Shown here piece by piece: positions 1-9,299 of a stretch of DNA of 64,000 nucleotides (within the stretch, counting starts at the first letter, position 1; each line of letters opens with the position of its first letter). This DNA comes from Agrococcus sp. Marseille-Q4369 (GTDB lineage Bacteria > Actinomycetota > Actinomycetes > Actinomycetales > Microbacteriaceae), in NCBI RefSeq assembly GCF_018308945.1, contig NZ_CP070501.1, forward strand, positions 1,488,001-1,552,000, given 5' to 3'. The notes beneath the pieces are model-generated. The model saw nothing but the letters and a program-made list of their open reading frames with translations. It made no database searches and had not been told where the DNA came from. A program made the translations under genes and the position numbers.

Positions 1-2125
1 TGCGCCGGTAGGTCAGCCGGTGGATCAGCCAGGGGTAGCCGTGGTAGGCGAAGATCACCGGCGCGCCTGTCGTGAAGAGCGCGTCGAAGTCGCGGTCCGT
101 CAGCCCGTGCGGGTTCTCAGCATCGTCCTGCAGCCGCATGAGGTCGACGACGTTGACCACTCGGATGCGCAGGTCGGGGAAGCGAGTGCGCAGGAAGTCG
201 ACGGCCGCGAGCGTCTCCATCGTCGGCACGTCGCCGGCGCAAGCCATCACGACGTCGGGCTCGGCACCCGCGTCGGAGCTCGCCCATTCCCAGATGCCGA
301 TCCCCTTGGTGCAGTGCACGACGGCGGATTCCATGTCGAGGTACTGCAGCTGCGGCTGCTTGCCCGCCACGATGACGTTGACGTACTGGCGGCTTCGCAG
401 GCAGTGATCGGCGACGGACAGCAGCGTGTTCGCGTCCGGCGGCAGGTAGACGCGGATCACCTCTGGCTTCTTGTTGATCACGTGATCGATGAAGCCCGGA
501 TCCTGGTGCGAGAAGCCGTTGTGATCCTGCCGCCACACGTGCGAGGTCAGCAGGTAGTTCAGCGATGCGATGGGTCTGCGCCATTCGATGCGGTTGGCGG
601 TGTCGAGCCACTTGGCGTGCTGGTTGAACATCGAGTCGACGATGTGCACGAACGCCTCGTAGCACGAGAAGAACCCGTGTCGGCCCGTCAGCAGATAGCC
701 CTCGAGCCAACCCTGGCAGGTGTGCTCGGACAGGATCTCCATCACTCGGCCGTCTCGGGCGAGGCGATCGTCTTCCGGCACCGTGCGCGCGTTCCATGTC
801 CGATCCGTCGCCTCGAGCACTGCGTCCAGTCGGTTGGAGTTGTTCTCGTCCGGGGCGAAGACCCGGAAGGTGTCCGAGTTCATCGCCATCACGTCTCGCA
901 GCATCTCGCCCAGCACTCGCGTGGACTCGACCGCCCCCGTGCCCGGTTCCGTCACCGCGACCGCATAGTCGCGGAACTCCGGCATGCGCAATGCGCGAAG
1001 CAGCACGCCGCCGTTCGCATGGGGGTTCGCGCTCATCCGGCGGGCGCCCGTCGGGTGCAGGGTCCGGATCGCCTCGACGGGAGCACCGCTCTCGTCGAAC
1101 AGCTCCTCGGGACGGTAGCTGCGCAGCCAGTCCTCCAGCACCTTTCGGTGGCCGTCGTCCTCACGAGCGGCGCTGAAGGGCACCTGGTGGGAGCGCCAGG
1201 AGCCTTCGACCTTCTTCCCGTCCACCTCGGCTGGCCCTGTCCAGCCCTTCGGGGACCTCAGCACGATCATCGGCCAGCGAGGACGCTCGTTCGTGCCGTC
1301 CTCGCGGGCTCGCCGCTTGATCTCCGCGATCTGGTCGAGGCAGGCGTCCAGAGCTCTGGCGAAGTCCTGGTGCATCTGCCCGGGATCATCGCCCTCGACG
1401 TAGTGCGGCGTGTGGCCGTAGCCCCGCAGCAGGCCGTGCAGCTCGTCCCGGTCGATCCGGTCCAGCACTGTCGGATTCGCGATCTTGTAGCCGTTCAGGT
1501 GGAGGATCGGCAGCACGGTGCCGTCGCGGGCCGGATCGATGAACTTGTTCGAATGCCAGCTCGCGGCAAGGGGACCGGTCTCCGCCTCGCCGTCACCCAC
1601 CACGGCGGCGACGATCAGCTCCGGATTGTCGAACGCCGCACCGTAGGCGTGCGAGAGCGCGTAGCCAAGCTCCCCGCCCTCGTGGATCGAGCCGGGAGTC
1701 TCCGGCGCGACATGGCTGGGAATCCCACCGGGGAACGAGAACTGGCGGAACAGCCGCTCCATCCCCACGGCGTCCTGCGAGATGTTCGGGTAGGTCTCGC
1801 TGTACGTGCCTTCGAGCCACGCCGCCGCCACCGGGCCCGGCCCGCCGTGCCCGGGGCCCATGACGTAGATCGTGTCGAGGTCTCGCTCGATGATCGCCCG
1901 GTTGAGGTGCGCGTAGATGAAGTTGAGCCCGGGGGTCGTCCCCCAGTGGCCGAGGAGGCGCGGCTTGACGTGCTCGGGCAGCAGCGGCTCGCGGAGGAGC
2001 GGATTGTCCATGAGGTAGATCTGTCCCACCGACAGGTAGTTGGCCGCCCGCCACCAGGCGTGGATGCGTTCCAGTTGCTGGGGGTCGAGGACGGTTGCCG
2101 GCTCGGGCTGGCCCTGCGCGTTCAC
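1..2125 (-). CDS. xfp: Phosphoketolase, 3' end outside window
   Basis: Thiamine-diphosphate enzyme that cleaves xylulose 5-phosphate and/or fructose 6-phosphate with phosphate to acetyl phosphate plus a sugar phosphate in the cytosol. 708 codons are visible; the family is about 790-820 residues, so roughly 90 C-terminal residues lie beyond base 1. The N-terminus shows the family stretch [15 protein letters not shown] (about residues 24-38), GHWGTTPG (59-66), GHGGPG (92-97) and the ThDP-binding [11 protein letters not shown]. The frame is open throughout. The start is GTG with AGGAG upstream, and GTGA overlaps the stop of the metal ATPase gene, so translation is probably coupled to it. Why a carbon-shunt enzyme should sit in a metal-resistance operon is unclear; acetyl phosphate supply is one guess. 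Confidence 0.93.
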   Translation of the reverse strand, partial: MNAQGQPEPATVLDPQQLERIHAWWRAANYLSVGQIYLMDNPLLREPLLPEHVKPRLLGHWGTTPGLNFIYAHLNRAIIERDLDTIYVMGPGHGGPGPVAAAWLEGTYSETYPNISQDAVGMERLFRQFSFPGGIPSHVAPETPGSIHEGGELGYALSHAYGAAFDNPELIVAAVVGDGEAETGPLAASWHSNKFIDPARDGTVLPILHLNGYKIANPTVLDRIDRDELHGLLRGYGHTPHYVEGDDPGQMHQDFARALDACLDQIAEIKRRAREDGTNERPRWPMIVLRSPKGWTGPAEVDGKKVEGSWRSHQVPFSAAREDDGHRKVLEDWLRSYRPEELFDESGAPVEAIRTLHPTGARRMSANPHANGGVLLRALRMPEFRDYAVAVTEPGTGAVESTRVLGEMLRDVMAMNSDTFRVFAPDENNSNRLDAVLEATDRTWNARTVPEDDRLARDGRVMEILSEHTCQGWLEGYLLTGRHGFFSCYEAFVHIVDSMFNQHAKWLDTANRIEWRRPIASLNYLLTSHVWRQDHNGFSHQDPGFIDHVINKKPEVIRVYLPPDANTLLSVADHCLRSRQYVNVIVAGKQPQLQYLDMESAVVHCTKGIGIWEWASSDAGAEPDVVMACAGDVPTMETLAAVDFLRTRFPDLRIRVVNVVDLMRLQDDAENPHGLTDRDFDALFTTGAPVIFAYHGYPWLIHRLTYRR

Positions 2126-4614
2126 GGGGTCTCCTGTCTCTCAGACGATTCGGCCTTCACCTGCTGGGACGGCTGCCGGGCACCGCTCGGCTCCGGGAGC
2201 GGCCGGTCGCGCTTCGCACCGGCTGCGGCTTCGACGGGGCTCGGCAAGCGCAAGCGCTTCAGCAGCAGGGCGTTCACGGCGACGATCACACTGGAACCGG
2301 ACATGGAGATCGCGGCGATCTCGGGGCTGAGCATGAGTCCGAACGCGGGATAGAAGACTCCGGCTGCGATCGGCAGGGCGATGACGTTGTACCCGATCGC
2401 CCACGCCAGGTTCTGACGCATCTTGCGCACGGTGCCCTTGCCGATCGTCAGGGCGATGGGGACATCGAGCGGATCGGATCGCATCAGCACGACGTCTGCG
2501 GTCTCGATGGCCACGTCGGTGCCGGCGCCGATCGCGATGCCCAGGTCTGCCTGAGCCAGCGCGGGCGCGTCGTTCACGCCGTCCCCGACCATCGCCACGC
2601 GCTTGCCGGCCTGCTGCAGCTCCCGCATCTTGACAGCCTTGTCACCGGGCAGGACCTCGGCGATGACGGTGTCGATGCCGAGCTGGGCGGCGATCCGGTT
2701 GGCGGTCGCCTCGTTGTCTCCGGAGAGCATGACGACCTCGATGCCGGCTTCGTGCAGGGCCGCGACAGCGGGTGCGGCAGTCTCGCGTGCGGCATCGGCG
2801 AGGGCGATGACGCCGACAGCCCTGCCGTCCACGGCCACGAGCACGGCGGTCCGGCCCGTCGACGCGAGGGACTCCCGCTCCTGTGCCACGAGGGCCAGGT
2901 CGATCCCTTCGCCGACCATCAGCTTGCGGTTGCCGACGAAGATCTTCCGTCCGTCGACGGTCGCGCCGGCGCCGTGCCCAGGCACGTTCCGGAAGGCGCT
3001 CGCCGTCGTCGAGCGGACGCCGCGGGCGACGGCGTAGTCCACGACGGCCCCCGCCAGCGGGTGCTCGGACTCCCGCTCGACCGCGGCGACGAGCGCCAGG
3101 AGCTCGTCCTCGTCGATGCCGTGGGCGATGAAGTCGGTGACCTCCGGCTCCCCCTTGGTCAGGGTGCCGGTCTTGTCCATCACCACGGTGTCGATGCCGG
3201 ACGCGGTCTCGAGGGCGGTCGCGTTCTTGAACAGGATGCCGCGCTTGGCTCCCAGCCCGGTGCCCACCATGATGGCCGTCGGCGTGGCGAGGCCCAGGGC
3301 ATCGGGGCAGGTGATGACGACGACGGTGATGGCGAAGAGGATGGCTTGCGGAACGCCAGCGCCCGCGAGCCACCAGGCAAGGAATGTGGCCGACCCTCCG
3401 ATCAGCGCGACGAAGACGAGCCAGAACGCTGCCCGATCCGCGAGCCGCTGACCGGGGGCCTTCGAGTTCTGCGCCTCCTGCACGAGGGCGACGATCTGCG
3501 CCAGTGCGGTATCGGCGCCGACTCGGGTCGCCCTGACCCGCAGCGTCCCGGTGGTGTTCACGGACGCGCCGATCACGTCGGCTCCGGGCGACTTGGAGAC
3601 GGGCAGGCTCTCCCCCGTCACCATGGACTCGTCGATCTCCGACTCGCCCGACTCCACCACCCCATCCGTCGGGATCTTCGATCCGGGGCGCACGAGCATC
3701 AGGTCGCCGGGCATCACCTCGGCCGTCGGAAGCTCGATGGTCTCGCCGTCGCGGATGACGAGAGCCTTCGGCGGCGCCAGCTCGAGCAACGTGCGCACCG
3801 CATCGTTCGCACCGCCCCTGGCCCGCATCTCGACCCAGTGCCCCAGCAGCACGAAGGTGGCCAGCACGGTGGCCGCTTCGTAGAACACCTCCCCGCCGCC
3901 CGTGAGGGTGACGACGAGGCTGTAGATCCATCCCGCTCCCACGCCCACGGCGACGAGGACCATCATGTCGAGCGTCCGCGCGCGCAGCGCCCGGTAGGCG
4001 CCGTCGAAGAAGATCCACGCCGCGTAGAAGATCACCGGCAGGGAGAGGATGAGCGCGAAGACGTCGTCGCGCAGGCCGAACGGCGCCGGGACGGTGAAGC
4101 CGAGGACCTCGCGCCCGATCGGCGACCACAGCGTGATCGGCACCGAGAGGATCGCCGCCACCAGGAAGCGGTTCCGCATGTCGCGGATCATCGATCCCAT
4201 CGACATGCCGTGGCCGCCGCCGTGACCCATGACGTCCTGCGCCTCGCGGGTACCGAGCCGGCTGTCGCGGGCCGGCCCGGCGTCGGCATGTGCGGCGTGG
4301 GCGATGGATCCGGCACCCTGGCTGTGGTGGGAGTCGCCGTCACCCCGAGCCGCGTGATCGCCCATCGGGTCGCAGAGGTGGTCGGGCACGGACTGGCCGG
4401 AGCAGTGATAGCCGCAGTCGCGGATCCATTCGGTCAGGTCGGCGATCGACGTCACCGTCGGGTCGAACGTGACGGTCGCGGTCTGCGAGACGGGATTGGC
4501 ATCCACGCGCGTCACGCCGGGACGACGGGACAGACTGGTCTCCGTGACGGCCTTCGAGGACGCCCAGTGCACTCCCACCATCTCCATGACGACGGTCTCT
4601 TCCGTCTCACCCAT
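2122..4614 (-). CDS. CopB-like heavy-metal P1B-type ATPase
   Basis: Membrane pump of 830 residues expected to export copper-type ions. The N-terminus (about 9-75) has the fold pattern of an HMA domain, but the usual CxxC loop reads GVHWASS, so it should not bind metal the usual way. A His/Met-rich stretch (about 85-145, including GHGGGHGM) follows, as in CopB proteins. Catalytic parts are intact: TGES, phosphorylation motif DKTGTLT with D480, HP-type motif SEHPLAG, and GDGVND. The transmembrane metal motif is C436-P-D-A-L-G rather than CPC or CPH; the following helices keep YN and MSGSS, which are copper-type ligand motifs. SD GAGAGG precedes the ATG. The downstream phosphoketolase overlaps by GTGA. 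Copper is inferred; silver or another soft metal is possible. Confidence 0.9.
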   Translation of the reverse strand: MGETEETVVMEMVGVHWASSKAVTETSLSRRPGVTRVDANPVSQTATVTFDPTVTSIADLTEWIRDCGYHCSGQSVPDHLCDPMGDHAARGDGDSHHSQGAGSIAHAAHADAGPARDSRLGTREAQDVMGHGGGHGMSMGSMIRDMRNRFLVAAILSVPITLWSPIGREVLGFTVPAPFGLRDDVFALILSLPVIFYAAWIFFDGAYRALRARTLDMMVLVAVGVGAGWIYSLVVTLTGGGEVFYEAATVLATFVLLGHWVEMRARGGANDAVRTLLELAPPKALVIRDGETIELPTAEVMPGDLMLVRPGSKIPTDGVVESGESEIDESMVTGESLPVSKSPGADVIGASVNTTGTLRVRATRVGADTALAQIVALVQEAQNSKAPGQRLADRAAFWLVFVALIGGSATFLAWWLAGAGVPQAILFAITVVVITCPDALGLATPTAIMVGTGLGAKRGILFKNATALETASGIDTVVMDKTGTLTKGEPEVTDFIAHGIDEDELLALVAAVERESEHPLAGAVVDYAVARGVRSTTASAFRNVPGHGAGATVDGRKIFVGNRKLMVGEGIDLALVAQERESLASTGRTAVLVAVDGRAVGVIALADAARETAAPAVAALHEAGIEVVMLSGDNEATANRIAAQLGIDTVIAEVLPGDKAVKMRELQQAGKRVAMVGDGVNDAPALAQADLGIAIGAGTDVAIETADVVLMRSDPLDVPIALTIGKGTVRKMRQNLAWAIGYNVIALPIAAGVFYPAFGLMLSPEIAAISMSGSSVIVAVNALLLKRLRLPSPVEAAAGAKRDRPLPEPSGARQPSQQVKAESSERQETP

Positions 4615-4629
4615 GGCGCATCGTTCCTC

Positions 4630-4698
4630 TCAGTAGTGCGTCGTGAGGACCAGCATCAGGGGGATCGACGCGGTGATCCCGACGATGCCAGAAGCCCG
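4630..4698 (-). pseudogene. In-frame membrane-segment remnant after DUF305 stop
   Basis: Directly after the TGA of the DUF305 gene the same frame continues for 22 codons to a second TGA. It encodes one hydrophobic segment (SGIVGITASIPLMLVL then TTHY). No start codon lies between the two stops except an internal ATG too late to be useful. It is either the tail of a small membrane protein that lost its 5' end, or a chance open stretch. Read-through would add a membrane anchor to the lipoprotein, but nothing here suggests recoding. Confidence 0.3.
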
Positions 4699-5328
4699 TC
4701 AGATTGTCGACAGCAGCTGCTGCATCTCAGCGATCTCCGCCTCCTGATCCGCGACGATCTGCTCGGAGAGCGCGAGCGCCTCGGTGTTCTGACCGTCTTC
4801 CAGCTCGGTCTGCGCCATCTCGACGGCGCCCTCGTGGTGCGCGATCATGAGCTCGAGGAATCGGCGATCGAACTCGACCCCGGAGAGGCCCGCGAGCTCC
4901 GCCATGGCCTCCTCCTGGCTCATGCCGTCCATGTCCATCCCGCCGTGGTCCATGCCGCCCATGCTCATGGTCTCCTCGCCCCACGCCTCGAGCCACGAGG
5001 TCATCTTCTCGATCTCGGGCCCCTGGGCAGCGGAGATCCCCTCCGCGAGGGATCGGACCTCTTCGCTCGCCGCCCGCTCGACGGCGAGGTCAGCCATCTC
5101 GATGGCGCCCTCGTGGTGGACGATCATCATCTGGGCGAACATGGTGTCGGCGTCGTTGTGGCTCGCGCCGGCCTCCCCGGTCGAAGACGCGGTCGGTGCA
5201 GCGCTTGGAGGTGTCGCATCGGGTGTCGTGGTGCTGCTGGCGCCGCTGCAGGCGGCGAGCGCGAGGGACACCACGATCGCGGTGCCGGCGACGGCACCGA
5301 GCTTGCGGATGCTCTTCATCAGGTTCAT
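4699..5328 (-). CDS. DUF305 lipoprotein
   Basis: Exported lipoprotein of 209 residues. A signal peptide (about 1-27) ends in lipobox LAAC, so the mature protein should be anchored outside the membrane. Two DUF305 halves follow: MMIVHHEGAIEMA (about 67-79) and LMIAHHEGAVEMA (about 163-175), separated by a Met/His-rich stretch (MSMGGMDHGGMDMDGM). Paired HHxGAxxMA motifs and Met/His clusters are typical of DUF305 proteins found with copper genes, and suggest metal binding at the cell surface. SD GAGGAGAG precedes the ATG. It is the first gene before the ATPase, on the same strand as the two-component system, so a copper-responsive operon is likely but not shown. Confidence 0.9.
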   Translation of the reverse strand: MNLMKSIRKLGAVAGTAIVVSLALAACSGASSTTTPDATPPSAAPTASSTGEAGASHNDADTMFAQMMIVHHEGAIEMADLAVERAASEEVRSLAEGISAAQGPEIEKMTSWLEAWGEETMSMGGMDHGGMDMDGMSQEEAMAELAGLSGVEFDRRFLELMIAHHEGAVEMAQTELEDGQNTEALALSEQIVADQEAEIAEMQQLLSTI

Positions 5329-5481
5329 CTCTCCTCGAGTGTTCGCAGTGCGGGGTCTCCGCCGGTCCGGGACCGCGGCCCGGATCGGTGGTGCCGGGAC
5401 TCATCTGCCCAGAGCGTCCGCACTCGGTTCACCCTCATGTCTACCGAGGATGCGGAGTCCCGGGTCCGTTCGGGTGAGCGA

Positions 5482-5497
5482 CTTCACGGAACCTTCA
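5482..5497 (-). promoter_or_regulatory. Possible OmpR-type direct repeat
   Basis: On the minus strand TGAAG occurs twice exactly 11 bp apart (TGAAGGTTCCGTGAAG), overlapping the end of the sensor gene and upstream of the DUF305 gene. A direct repeat with 11-bp spacing suits an OmpR/CopR-type regulator, and the matching regulator gene is next door. This rests on spacing and position only. Confidence 0.3.
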
Positions 5498-6661
5498 TGA
5501 CCCGGCCCCGAGACTGCACGACCCGTCCGGCGCCAAGGGCAGCTCGACCGCGATCACCGTTCCCTGTCCTGGCCCGCCGCTGGCGGCACTCACGGAGCCG
5601 CCGTGGGCCTCCGTGATCGCCCGGACGATGGCCAGCCCTACCCCCGAGCCGCCGTGAGCCCGATCGCGCGCGGTATCGACGCGGTAGAAGCGATCGAAGA
5701 TGCGGGGCACGTGCTCCTGCGGGATGCCCTCCCCGTCGTCCCGCACCGTGATCCGGAGCAGGGCGCCGACGCGAGCAGCGCCGAGGCGCACGTGACCACC
5801 GGCCGGGGTGTGCCGCAGCGCGTTGTCCAGCAGGTTCGTGAGCACTTGACCCAGCCGATCGACATCGGCGTCGAGCAGTGCAGCGGCGGCGCTCGGTGGT
5901 ACGTCCACGCTGAACGCCACGCCTGCGGCGACGGCACGGCCGATGATCTGGGCGGCAGCGTCATCGAGGACCCGCCCCGCCGGCACACGGGTGCGCCGCA
6001 TGGCGAGCCGCCCCTCCTCGGCCGTCGTGACGAGCGCGATGTCCTGGCTCAGGCGAGTGAGGCGCGCGACCTGTGCTCGCAGCATCTCGATGGTCGGTGC
6101 GTCGGCACGGGCGACGCCATCGCGAATGGCTTCGAGGTAGGCCTCGAGCACGGCGGCCGGCGTCCTCATCTCGTGAGCGAGCTCGCTCAGCATCCGGGTA
6201 CGCGCGACCTCGAGCCCCGCCAGGTCGACCGCCATGCGGTTGAACGCCCGCGCGAGCTCGTCGAACTCCGACCCCATGCCGAGCAGCGGAGCGCGAGCCG
6301 AGTAGTCGCCGACCGCGACCTGCTCCGCCGCGCTGCGGACCCCGGCGAGTCGGCGCTGGATCCGGCGCGCGAGGAAGGCGCTGATGACGATCGACGTGAC
6401 GGCGGCGGCGACGAGCGCCAGTGAGAGGCTCAACGCCGAGGCGGTGCGGAAGGCTTCTTCTGCGTGCCGATTGACGGCCGGGTCTGCGGTCCCGGATTCG
6501 AGCAGGTGCGCGTGGAAGATGGGCGGCCCCACGGCTGAGCCCACGGCCCACGCGGTCAGAGAGCCGACGCCGACCGCGATGGCGATCGCCGCCAGCAGGC
6601 GAGCGCGCAGCCCCCTCGCCTGCAGCCTCGAGCGACCGACGAGCGCCCACCGACCCTTCAC
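5495..6661 (-). CDS. Sensor histidine kinase (HAMP)
   Basis: Membrane sensor of 388 residues. Helix about 21-43, a short extracytoplasmic loop of about 35 residues with two His, second helix about 76-97, HAMP domain (about 98-150), HisKA with SELAHEMRTP (phospho-acceptor H163), then HATPase_c with NLLDNALRH, DDGEGIP and GSGVGLAIV. The ATG overlaps the stop of the response regulator gene as ATGA, so the pair is translated together. The short sensor loop resembles metal-sensing kinases, and the downstream DUF305/ATPase genes support a metal signal; the ligand itself cannot be read from the sequence. Confidence 0.92.
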   Translation of the reverse strand: MKGRWALVGRSRLQARGLRARLLAAIAIAVGVGSLTAWAVGSAVGPPIFHAHLLESGTADPAVNRHAEEAFRTASALSLSLALVAAAVTSIVISAFLARRIQRRLAGVRSAAEQVAVGDYSARAPLLGMGSEFDELARAFNRMAVDLAGLEVARTRMLSELAHEMRTPAAVLEAYLEAIRDGVARADAPTIEMLRAQVARLTRLSQDIALVTTAEEGRLAMRRTRVPAGRVLDDAAAQIIGRAVAAGVAFSVDVPPSAAAALLDADVDRLGQVLTNLLDNALRHTPAGGHVRLGAARVGALLRITVRDDGEGIPQEHVPRIFDRFYRVDTARDRAHGGSGVGLAIVRAITEAHGGSVSAASGGPGQGTVIAVELPLAPDGSCSLGAGS

Positions 6662-7368
6662 CGACCGGCGCCCATGCGATAGCCGACGCCGCGCACGGTG
6701 CGGACGAAGTCGGGGGCGGCCGGGTCATCCCCGAGCTTGCGGCGCACGTGCGCGACGTGGACGTCGACGAGGTGCTCGTCCCCGACCCAGTCCGATCCCC
6801 AGACTGCATCGATGATCTCCCTGCGGGAGAGCGCGAGCTCTGGCCGGGTCGCGAGCGCCATCAGGACGTCGAACTCCGTCCTCGTCAAGCGCACCGGCCG
6901 GCCATCGACCAGGGCCTCCCTGCCCGCTGCATCCAGCGTGAGGCTGCCGAACGTGAGTGGCGGCTCGGCCGCTCGCCGAGCACGCTCGCGCGGCCGTCGC
7001 ATCATCGTCTTCACGCGTGCGACCAGCTCGCGCGGGCTGAACGGCTTGGTGAGGTAGTCGTCCGCGCCGACCGCGAGCCCGACCAGCTTGTCGACCTCCT
7101 CCGCGCGCGCGGTGAGCATCACGACGTAGCAGTCGGAGAACGTCCGGAGCGCGCGGCACACCCGGACCCCGTCCGCGCCCGGAAGACCGAGATCGAGCAC
7201 CACGACGTCCGGATCCCATTCGCGGGCGATGGCGATCGCATCCGCGCCGTCGCCAGTCGTGCGGACCTCGAACCGTCCTCTCTCGAGGTAGGTCGCGACC
7301 AACCGGGCCAGCGGCTCCTCGTCCTCGACCACGAGCACCCGGGGTCCGACGTCGGCCGAGGTCACCAT
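6658..7368 (-). CDS. OmpR-family response regulator
   Basis: DNA-binding regulator of 236 residues. Receiver domain about 10-122 with acidic pocket VVEDEE, phospho-acceptor D59 in VVLDLGLPG and conserved Lys in LTKPFSPREL; C-terminal winged-helix domain about 140-233 ending VRTVRGVGYRMG. It is the first gene of the two-component operon; the kinase start overlaps its stop. The ATG at 7368 is favoured over the next GTG because the hexamer CAGGAT lies exactly six bases upstream, as at many leaderless starts in this window. Likely target is the adjacent DUF305/ATPase promoter. Confidence 0.93.
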   Translation of the reverse strand: MVTSADVGPRVLVVEDEEPLARLVATYLERGRFEVRTTGDGADAIAIAREWDPDVVVLDLGLPGADGVRVCRALRTFSDCYVVMLTARAEEVDKLVGLAVGADDYLTKPFSPRELVARVKTMMRRPRERARRAAEPPLTFGSLTLDAAGREALVDGRPVRLTRTEFDVLMALATRPELALSRREIIDAVWGSDWVGDEHLVDVHVAHVRRKLGDDPAAPDFVRTVRGVGYRMGAGR

Positions 7369-7374
7369 CCCCTC

Positions 7375-7380
7375 ATCCTG
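7375..7380 (-). promoter_or_regulatory. -10 hexamer CAGGAT of response regulator
   Basis: CAGGAT ends six bases before the ATG at 7368. A weaker fit (first base C) to the window-wide leaderless pattern. The six spacer bases GAGGGG could also act as a poorly spaced SD. Confidence 0.4.
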
Positions 7381-7449
7381 CCCGAACCGCGGGATGCGTG
7401 CCGGGGCGTGCGCATCGCCGTCCGATGTCGATGCGCTTCCATCAGGCTG

Positions 7450-7469
7450 CGCGAGCGGAGCTGCTCGCG
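7450..7469 (-). terminator. Hairpin downstream of lysK
   Basis: CGCGAGC and GCTCGCG pair around the six-base loop GGAGCT, ten bases after the lysK stop. There is no T-run, so termination efficiency is uncertain. Confidence 0.45.
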
Positions 7470-7479
7470 GCGCGTGGAG

Positions 7480-9237
7480 TCAGGTGAGCAGCTCGCGCAC
7501 GCGCTCGCGGCCGATCGCGAGCAGGAGCGTGGGGATGCGCGGGCCGGTCTCGCGGCCGACGAGCAGTCGGTAGAGCAGCGCGAAGAACGCGCGCTGCGCG
7601 CCCGAGAGCTCCTTGTCGCCCTTCACGATCGCGTCGGGCTCGAGCCCGCGCTGCACCTTCGCGACGCCGTACGCCTGGTTCGTGAGCCCGTCGAGCGTCC
7701 ACGCCTCCTCGATCGGCGGCAGGCCCCCGCCGCCGTCGAGCAGCAGCCGGAGCGCATCCCGCTCCCCCTCGGTGAGCGCGTCGAGCGCCTCGCGGTCGGG
7801 CTCGGCGCGCACGATCGTGTGCTCGTCGGCGGGCATGTGGGTCGCGACCCACGCCTCGACCCGGTCGAGCCGCGGGCGCAGCTCGTCGAGGTCGGTGATC
7901 GGATCGTCGGCGTCGAGGCCGCGCAGGATCCGCAGGACCTGCGCCTCGTCGCCGAAGGTGATGTCGACGACGGATGCGAGGGTGCGGTAGGCGACCCGGC
8001 GCGGCGTCTCGGGGAGCCGCTCGTGCGCGGTGGAGGTCGCGCGCTCGAGCGCGGCGAGCTCGGCGGGCTGGGCGGTGCCGGCGGCGGCCTTCCGCGCGAG
8101 CGCGTCCCACTCGTCGTAGGTGCGCTGCAGCTCGGAGCCGAAGGCGACGTCGAACGACTGGTTCATGCGGCGGCGGGCGTAGAGCCAGCGCAGCACCGGC
8201 GCCTCCATGACGGCGAGCGCGTCGGCGGGCACGGGCGCGCCGCCGCGCGAGGAGGACATCTTCGCGACACCGCCGAAGCCGACGAATGCGTACATCGGGC
8301 CGAGCGGCCGCTGCCAGCCGAACACCGGCGCGAGCTCGAGCCCGACCTGGAACGACGAGCCGGGCGACTGGTGGTCGACGCCGCTCGGCTCGAACACGAC
8401 GCGCTCGAACGCCCAGCGCATGGGCCAGTCGACCTTCCAGACGAGCTTCCCCGAGCGGAACTCGCGCAGCAGCACCGTCTCGCGGTGCCCGCACTGGCAC
8501 GCGTACGTCATCTCGCTCGAGTCGTCGTCGTACGCCTCGATCGTCGTGAGGTCCTTGTCGCAGCTCGTGCAGTAGGGCTTGTAGGGGTAGTACTCGGCAC
8601 CGCCCGAGCCGTCGCTCTCGCGCGCCGCGCCCGAGGAGGCGTCGAGGGCGCGCTGCAGCTCCTCGTCCTCGTCCCTCGCGGCGGGCAGGGTGCGGAACTG
8701 CGCGAGGATCGCGTCGATCTCGCGGCGGTGGCGCATCGCGTGCAGGATCTGCTCGGTGTAGGCGCCCGCCCGGTACTGCTCGGTCTGGCTGATGCCGCGG
8801 TAGCGGATGCCCGCCTCGGCGAACGAGGCCTCCGCGGCGCTGCGGAAGTGGGCGGCCCACGACTCGTGCTCGCTCCCGGGCGGGGCGGGCACGCTCGTGA
8901 GCGGCTTGCCGATGTGCTCGGCCCACGACTCGTCGACGCCCTCGATGCCGGCCGGCACCTTCCGGAAGCGGTCGTAGTCGTCCCAGCTGAAGATATGCTC
9001 GGCGTCGATGCCGCGGCGCTGCAGCTCGTCGACGACGAGGTGGGGGCTCATGACCTCGCGGAAGTTGCCGAGGTGGATGGGGCCGGAGGGTGAGATGCCG
9101 GATGCGGCGACGGGCTTCGTGCCGCGCGCTGCGGCCTCGGCGACCACCTCGTCGGCGAGGCGCGAGACCCAGTCGGCGCGCTCGTGCTCGGCGGATGCGC
9201 CGGCAATCTCGGCATGGGCGGTCGGCGTCTCGGTCAC
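7480..9237 (-). CDS. lysK: Class I lysyl-tRNA synthetase
   Basis: Charges tRNA-Lys with lysine. 585 residues of the class I (archaeal-type) fold, unrelated to the usual class II LysS. The HIGH-like motif PSGPIHLGN lies at 50-58 and the KMSKS-like motif KMSSSRG at 326-332. A zinc-ribbon-like insertion has cysteines at 223, 226, 247 and 249. The start is GTG: upstream codons in the same frame belong to the antisense/overlapping panC region and do not match the family. A TAGGAT hexamer lies eight bases upstream, and GGGAG is close to the GTG. It follows panC by 62 bp. No other lysyl synthetase is in the window, so this may be the only one, but that needs the genome. Confidence 0.92.
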   Translation of the reverse strand: MTETPTAHAEIAGASAEHERADWVSRLADEVVAEAAARGTKPVAASGISPSGPIHLGNFREVMSPHLVVDELQRRGIDAEHIFSWDDYDRFRKVPAGIEGVDESWAEHIGKPLTSVPAPPGSEHESWAAHFRSAAEASFAEAGIRYRGISQTEQYRAGAYTEQILHAMRHRREIDAILAQFRTLPAARDEDEELQRALDASSGAARESDGSGGAEYYPYKPYCTSCDKDLTTIEAYDDDSSEMTYACQCGHRETVLLREFRSGKLVWKVDWPMRWAFERVVFEPSGVDHQSPGSSFQVGLELAPVFGWQRPLGPMYAFVGFGGVAKMSSSRGGAPVPADALAVMEAPVLRWLYARRRMNQSFDVAFGSELQRTYDEWDALARKAAAGTAQPAELAALERATSTAHERLPETPRRVAYRTLASVVDITFGDEAQVLRILRGLDADDPITDLDELRPRLDRVEAWVATHMPADEHTIVRAEPDREALDALTEGERDALRLLLDGGGGLPPIEEAWTLDGLTNQAYGVAKVQRGLEPDAIVKGDKELSGAQRAFFALLYRLLVGRETGPRIPTLLLAIGRERVRELLT

Positions 9238-9299
9238 GACTCCCGATCCTACCGAGCGCCGTCCGCTCGGGCGCCGGAGCGCATCCGCCGCCTCGCGCG

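Noticed and set aside
4696-4704. Stop-codon read-through or selenocysteine at the DUF305 TGA
   Set aside because: No SECIS-like hairpin is visible, and DUF305 proteins normally end at this point.
2095-5616. A 1173-codon open frame on the plus strand
   Set aside because: Antisense to the phosphoketolase, ATPase and DUF305 genes; its product is low-complexity (His, Asp, Arg rich), a common effect of G/C-biased third positions on the opposite strand.
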